NCBI RefSeq assembly: GCF_003402415.2
Contig: NZ_AP036014.1
Span: 1,674,001 to 1,738,000, forward strand
DNA from: Cupidesulfovibrio sp000226255
GTDB lineage: Bacteria > Desulfobacterota > Desulfovibrionia > Desulfovibrionales > Desulfovibrionaceae
DNA length: 64,000 nt
Reading direction: 5' to 3'
This document shows positions 59,912-64,000 of this stretch, piece by piece. A model generated the notes under the pieces. The model had not been told where the DNA came from and did no database searches. It was given only the letters and a program-made list of their open reading frames with translations. How positions within the stretch are numbered: position 1 is the stretch's first letter; each line of letters begins with the position of its first letter. The translations under genes and the position numbers were made by a program.

Positions 59912-61090
59912 ATGGCCCTGCCGAAAACATGGGTTGTGGTGCGCCTGAGCGCCCTTGGGGACGTGGTGCTGACCACGGGCGTGCTGCTGTGGCTGCACCG
60001 CACCCGTGGCTGGCGCTTCGTGGTGCTGACGCGGCCGCAGTGGGCTCCGGTATTCCGCAACCACCCGGCCGTGGACCGCGTGGCCGCTGCGAATCCGGCG
60101 GACTTGCGTCCCGCGGCGCTGCCCGGCTTCGTGCGCGGGCTGGCGGCTTCGCTGCCCGGCGCGGGGCTGCTGGACCTGCACGGCACCCTGCGTTCCCGCC
60201 TGATGGGCCTGTTGTGGCCCGGCCCGGTGCGCCGTTACCCGAAACTTTCCCTGGAGCGCCGTCTGTTCCTGCGTTCCGGCGGGCGGCTGTTCCGCGACAG
60301 GCTGCGCGCCTGCAACGTGCCGCAGCGCTATGCCCGCGCCGTGCAGGCCACGCCCCCCCCGCGCGGCGAACTGCTGCCCCGCATCCTGCTTGACGATGCG
60401 GAACGGGAACGGGGCAGGGCGCTGTTGCGCGAGGCCGGGCTGGCGCAGCCCGCCATGGCCCCATGCGACGCGGACGGCGTCCGCAGCCCGCTGGTGGCCC
60501 TGCATCCCTATTCCACCCACCCGGACAAGGCCTGGCTGGCCGAATCCTGGCGCGAACTGGCCCGACGGCTCTCCGCCGCCGGATATGCGTGGTTCGTGGT
60601 GGGGCGGTCCGGTGGCGCGGAAGGCGGGGAGGATAGGCCCCTGTCTGAACTGACTGGTCTGACCGGCCTTGCTGGTCTGTCGCATATGGCGGGGCAGGGC
60701 GGCCCGGCTGATCTGCCGGGTTCCCCTGAAGTGCTCGCGGCGGATTTCACGGATAGCACCGACCTGCGCGAAACCTGCGCGCTGCTGGCCGCCGCCGACG
60801 TGCTGGTGACCGGCGATTCCGGCCCCATGCACCTGGCCGCAGGGGTGGAAACACCCGTGGTGGCCCTGTTCGGCCCCACCACGCGGGAATGGGGCTTCTA
60901 CCCCGAAGGCCCGCGCGACGTGGTGCTGGAGACGGACGACGCCTGCCGTCCCTGCTCGCTGCACGGCAGCAGGCGTTGCGCCCATGCCGGGCGGTGCATG
61001 GCGGGCATCACGCCGGACGCGGTATTCGCGGCGGTGCGGCGGGTGTCGGGCGGCGCGTCAGGGGAAGGAGCCGAACCGGAAAGCCGCTGA
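59912..61090 (+). CDS. glycosyltransferase family 9 (heptosyltransferase-like)
   Basis: A 392-aa GT-B enzyme related to ADP-heptose:LPS heptosyltransferases. The N-terminus VVVRLSALGDVVLTTGVL and the C-terminal VLVTGDSGPMHLAAGVETPVVALFGPT are the family signatures. The start ATG 59912 has GGAG and AAAGG upstream. An insertion near 250-285 is rich in Gly/Leu. Four Cys in the last 60 residues (CRPCSLHGSRRCAHAGRC) are common in this family. It probably builds the lipopolysaccharide core. It stands alone. Confidence 0.86.
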   Translation: MALPKTWVVVRLSALGDVVLTTGVLLWLHRTRGWRFVVLTRPQWAPVFRNHPAVDRVAAANPADLRPAALPGFVRGLAASLPGAGLLDLHGTLRSRLMGLLWPGPVRRYPKLSLERRLFLRSGGRLFRDRLRACNVPQRYARAVQATPPPRGELLPRILLDDAERERGRALLREAGLAQPAMAPCDADGVRSPLVALHPYSTHPDKAWLAESWRELARRLSAAGYAWFVVGRSGGAEGGEDRPLSELTGLTGLAGLSHMAGQGGPADLPGSPEVLAADFTDSTDLRETCALLAAADVLVTGDSGPMHLAAGVETPVVALFGPTTREWGFYPEGPRDVVLETDDACRPCSLHGSRRCAHAGRCMAGITPDAVFAAVRRVSGGASGEGAEPESR

Positions 61091-61200
61091 CGGCACATGC
61101 CATCGGCGGCGTCCGGACGGTAGCGGCATTGCCCGGCGGCACGGAAGAAAGGAGCGGCGGGTTGACGCGCGGGCGTCGGCCCGTCGCGTCGTTTCGGCCT

Positions 61201-62016
61201 TCAGCGCATCAGCCGGGCCACCAGTTCGCGGGCCTCGGTCAGGGAAGGGTCGGCCTGCGCGGCCCGGTTGGCGTATTCGTACGCCTTGTCGCGCTTGCGC
61301 CATTCCATATACAGCTTGGCCAGGTTGAGCATGGTGCGCGGGTGCGACCCGAACTGGCGCAAGGCGCGCAAATACACGCTTTCGGCCTTCTGGTATTCGC
61401 GCAGATCCATGTAGGCGGCCACGGCACCGGAATAGGCCTGGGCCTCGCCGGGAAAGACTTCCAGCGCCGCCTCGAACAGTTCCGCCGCCTCGTAGAACAG
61501 CCGAGCCCGCAGGAAGCGCTGCCCGATGTCGCTGAGCACCCCCGGCTCGTGCCCCCACTCCTCGGCCACCCGCCGCAGCAGCGCCCGGCCGCGCGGCAGG
61601 TCGCCCGCGTCCAGCCGGGCCTGGCCGTTGCCGGTCAGTTCCATCTTGCGCATCAGCACCTTCTGGGCCTGTTCGGCCGCGCGAGCGCGTTCCTCCTCCA
61701 GCATGGCGTGGCGGATGGATTCCAGCCGCTCGGCCAGCGGCAGTTCCTCGCCGGGCATGTACGCCACGTAGGGACCGGCGAACACCTTGCGCTGCTCGAA
61801 GAACTTGCGGACGGTGTGGTTGCGGTTCAGGTCGTTGACGAATTCGTGGATGTGCACTTCCGTCTCGAAGCGCGGCTGTCCGATGAGGGTGGTGCCGGAG
61901 TAGGCCCGCAGGGCAGTTTCCATGGCCTCCAGGGCGCGCGTCAGGTAGCCGCGCGTCAGATAGGCGCGGGACCGGGCGATGTTGTCGCGCACGGCTTTGG
62001 GGGCGGTCATTCGCAT
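61201..62016 (-). CDS. TPR-repeat protein
   Basis: A 271-aa soluble protein with an N-terminal helical domain and about three to four tetratricopeptide repeats in the C-terminal half (for example PGVLSDIGQRFLRARLFYEA, QAYSGAVAAYMDLREYQKAE, RTMLNLAKLYMEWRKRDKAY). ATG 62016 has AAGGA at 6 bases; ATG 62010 is next. It begins 10 bp inside the end of nadD, so the two are co-transcribed. The function is unknown; it is probably a scaffold. Confidence 0.82.
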   Translation of the reverse strand: MRMTAPKAVRDNIARSRAYLTRGYLTRALEAMETALRAYSGTTLIGQPRFETEVHIHEFVNDLNRNHTVRKFFEQRKVFAGPYVAYMPGEELPLAERLESIRHAMLEEERARAAEQAQKVLMRKMELTGNGQARLDAGDLPRGRALLRRVAEEWGHEPGVLSDIGQRFLRARLFYEAAELFEAALEVFPGEAQAYSGAVAAYMDLREYQKAESVYLRALRQFGSHPRTMLNLAKLYMEWRKRDKAYEYANRAAQADPSLTEARELVARLMR

Positions 62017-62807
62017 GGGGCGTCCTTGTCGGAGCAGTGGGGTCCGGAGCCGTGCGGCGTGGGAGCGGCATGGGGAACCGGGGCGGAGTGTGCCCAGCAG
62101 CGGCGCACCGCGTCGGCGTGGGCGCGCAGCAGTTGGTCCACCCCGTCGGGCACCAGCAGGCGGATGTCCGCGCCGCGCAGCCATTTGCCGCGCAACAGGG
62201 ATGCGCTGATGTCCAGCCGGGGCAGGGGCAGGAAGGTCAGGGTGGTGTCGCCGTAAAGGCCGCCGGGCAGCAGGTGGCGCTCCATGCCCGGCACGGCATG
62301 GGCGGGCCCGTCCGTTTCCACTGGAGTGGGCGGGGCGGACGGCAGCGGCGCGGCATCCGGCCAGTGCGCTGCCAGGGCGGCTCGGAAGGCTTCCGGCCCG
62401 CTGCCCGCGCGGGGCACCACCACGAAGTCGGCGATGCGCGGCAGCTCCGCGCCCCTGTGCCAGTGGGGCAGCATCTCGAAATCCTCGCCGCCCAGGATGA
62501 AGAACGGCGCGGCGTCCGGCTCGGCGGCACGGTAGGCGCGCAGGGTGTCCCAGGTGTACGAGGGCCCCCCGCGCCCGCCTTCCAGGGCGTTCACCGCAAG
62601 GGCGGCAAAGGGGTGCACGGCGCTCTCCAGCAGGGCCAGCCGCAGATCGAAGGGCAGCAGGTCGTGCCCGCTCTTGTGGGGCGGTACGGCGCACGGCACG
62701 AGGTCGATGCGTTCCGGCCGCAGCGCCTCGGCCACTTCGATGGCCAGGCGCAGGTGGCCCGCATGGACCGGGTTGAAGCTGCCGCCGAGTATGCCGATGC
62801 GCCGCAT
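62007..62807 (-). CDS. nadD: nicotinate-nucleotide adenylyltransferase
   Basis: NAD biosynthesis enzyme that joins nicotinate mononucleotide and ATP. Signatures are RIGILGGSFNPVHAGHLRLA (ATP-binding HxGH in HAGHLRLA) and LDISASLLRGKWLRG near the C-terminus (ISxSxLR-type motif). At 266 aa it is longer than most NadD (about 210) because of a Pro-rich insertion (about 150-180) and a Cys/His-containing tail. The start ATG 62807 gives the expected N-terminus; the open frame beyond is a shadow of proA. Confidence 0.9.
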   Translation of the reverse strand: MRRIGILGGSFNPVHAGHLRLAIEVAEALRPERIDLVPCAVPPHKSGHDLLPFDLRLALLESAVHPFAALAVNALEGGRGGPSYTWDTLRAYRAAEPDAAPFFILGGEDFEMLPHWHRGAELPRIADFVVVPRAGSGPEAFRAALAAHWPDAAPLPSAPPTPVETDGPAHAVPGMERHLLPGGLYGDTTLTFLPLPRLDISASLLRGKWLRGADIRLLVPDGVDQLLRAHADAVRRCWAHSAPVPHAAPTPHGSGPHCSDKDAPCE

Positions 62808-62923
62808 GAAGGTTTCGCCGTCTCCGTGGTGTTCTGTCGGTGCAGCAAGCGCTTGCGTACCGCGCGGGGCGCGGCAGGACGCCCGCCGCCCGCGCGCCGC
62901 TTTCGCGTGTTCCGCTATTCCCG

Positions 62924-64000
62924 CTAGTCCCGGACCTGGCCCGCGCCGAATACCACGAACTTGGTGGTGGTCAGTTCCTGCACGCCCATGGGGCCGTAAG
63001 AATGCAGCTTGGACGTGCTGATGCCTATCTCCGCGCCAAGGCCCAACTGTCCGCCGTCGTTGAAGCGGGTGGAGGCGTTCACCGCCACCATGGAGGCGTC
63101 GGCCTCGCGCAAGAAGCGCATGGCGTTGGCGTGGTCGCGGGTGCAGATGATTTCGGTGTGGTTGGACCCGTGCGCGGCGATGTGGGCCAGCGCCTCGTCC
63201 ATGTCGTCCACCACCCGCACGGCCAGGATCAGGTCGTGGAACTCCATGCCGTAGTCTTCCGGCGCGGCGGCGGTGGCCGATGCGCCCAGCAGCGGCAGCG
63301 ATGCCGGGCACGCCCGGAAGGTCACCCCGGCCGGGGCCAGCCGGGCGGCCACGGCGGGCAGCAAGGCGGCGGCCTCGTCCTTGTGGACCAGCAGGCATTC
63401 CAGCGCGTTGCACACGCCGGGGCGCTGCACCTTGCCGTTGAAGACGATCTCCACGGCCTGTCCCAGGTCCGCGCCCGCGTCAACATAGGCGTGGCACACG
63501 CCCTTGTAGTGCTTGAGCACGGGCATGGTGGCCTGCTGCACCACGGCGCGGATGAGCGTTTCGCCCCCGCGCGGGATGATCACGTCGATGTACCGTTCCA
63601 GCGCGCACAGCGCGCCCACGGCGGCCCGGTCGGTGCGCGAGACCACCTGCACGGCGTCGCCGGGCAGGCCCGCCCCGGCCATGGCCTCGGCGATGAGCCC
63701 GGCCAGCGCCAGGTTGGAGTGGATGGCCTCGGACCCGCCGCGCAGGATCACCGCGTTGCCCGCCTTCAGACACAGGATGGCGGAATCTATGGTCACGTTG
63801 GGGCGCGATTCGTAGATGATGGCGATGACGCCGAGCGGAATGCGCATGCGGCCCACCAGCAGGCCGTTGGGGCGCTGCCACTGGGTTTCCACGGCGCCCA
63901 CGGGGTCGGGCAGGCCCGCCACGTGGCGGCAGGCGGCGGCCATTTCGGCCATGATGCGCGGGGTAAGGCGCAGGCGGTCCATGCGCGGTGCATCCATGCC
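62924..64000 (-). CDS. proA: gamma-glutamyl phosphate reductase (5' end cut by window)
   Basis: Proline biosynthesis enzyme reducing gamma-glutamyl phosphate to glutamate 5-semialdehyde. Visible motifs are RMRIPLGVIAIIYESRPNVT, CLKAGNAVILRGGSEA, VIIPRGGETLI, the catalytic Cys in QRPGVCNALECLLVH and GLGAEIGISTSKLHSYGPMG. The frame runs off the right edge; the part seen (about 358 codons) is some 60 short of the usual 417-420 aa. The ATG near 63997 is internal. It precedes nadD by 116 bp on the same strand, as in many bacteria. Confidence 0.95.
   Translation of the reverse strand, partial: GMDAPRMDRLRLTPRIMAEMAAACRHVAGLPDPVGAVETQWQRPNGLLVGRMRIPLGVIAIIYESRPNVTIDSAILCLKAGNAVILRGGSEAIHSNLALAGLIAEAMAGAGLPGDAVQVVSRTDRAAVGALCALERYIDVIIPRGGETLIRAVVQQATMPVLKHYKGVCHAYVDAGADLGQAVEIVFNGKVQRPGVCNALECLLVHKDEAAALLPAVAARLAPAGVTFRACPASLPLLGASATAAAPEDYGMEFHDLILAVRVVDDMDEALAHIAAHGSNHTEIICTRDHANAMRFLREADASMVAVNASTRFNDGGQLGLGAEIGISTSKLHSYGPMGVQELTTTKFVVFGAGQVRD

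Overview
The window is high-GC, gene-dense bacterial DNA from a sulfate reducer of the Desulfovibrionaceae, most like Desulfovibrio/Nitratidesulfovibrio. The evidence is a selenocysteine formate dehydrogenase operon with its own tetraheme cytochrome c3, a molybdenum aldehyde oxidoreductase very close to the Desulfovibrio gigas enzyme, an LctP lactate permease, and many membrane and c-di-GMP signalling proteins. I see no rRNA, tRNA, CRISPR array, insertion sequence or prophage. Both edges cut genes: gabT at the left and proA at the right. These calls come from reading the sequence; no database search was run.

Region 1 (3-10879, + strand) is an agmatine/putrescine module: gabT, sad, potABCD, patA, patD and aguA. 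Together they import polyamines and convert putrescine through 4-aminobutanal and GABA to succinate. N-carbamoylputrescine amidase, the step after agmatine deiminase, is not in the window. A 27-bp element is shared by the leaders of patA and patD.

Region 2 (11043-18617, - strand) holds a DUF697 membrane protein, a 14-bp tandem repeat, a ModE-like regulator and the formate dehydrogenase operon: alpha with an in-frame UGA selenocysteine codon, beta, fdhE and cytochrome c3. A 780-bp AT-rich intergenic stretch separates it from region 3.

Region 3 (19398-33705, + strand) is the most unusual part. It has a MoeA-like protein, the aldehyde oxidoreductase mop, a large iron-sulfur oxidoreductase with CCG (HdrB-type) domains, a methyltransferase, a C-GCAxxG-C-C protein, a radical SAM protein, a lid-less PaaK-like adenylating enzyme, XdhC, a MocA-like nucleotidyltransferase fused to an HD domain, and a histidine phosphatase. 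Many of these genes overlap by a few bases. XdhC and the MocA-like protein fit cofactor maturation; the rest have no established joint role that I know of.

Region 4 (33725-40142) has a small zinc-ribbon protein (-), a four-gene efflux-type ABC system (HlyD-like adaptor, ATPase, two FtsX-type permeases), and a Sel1-repeat protein behind a promoter with two 20-bp direct repeats.

Region 5 (40577-44869) is a minus-strand operon of an Rrf2 regulator, a sulfide:quinone-reductase-like flavoprotein, a DUF1641 protein and a receiver-only protein with Glu at the phosphorylation position. A second Rrf2 gene lies divergently.

Region 6 (45428-64000) carries an MCP-CheW-CheA unit, a LysR regulator divergent from the lactate permease, an EAL-CBS-GGDEF protein, a Cache/PAS histidine kinase, a family 9 glycosyltransferase, a TPR protein, nadD and the end of proA.
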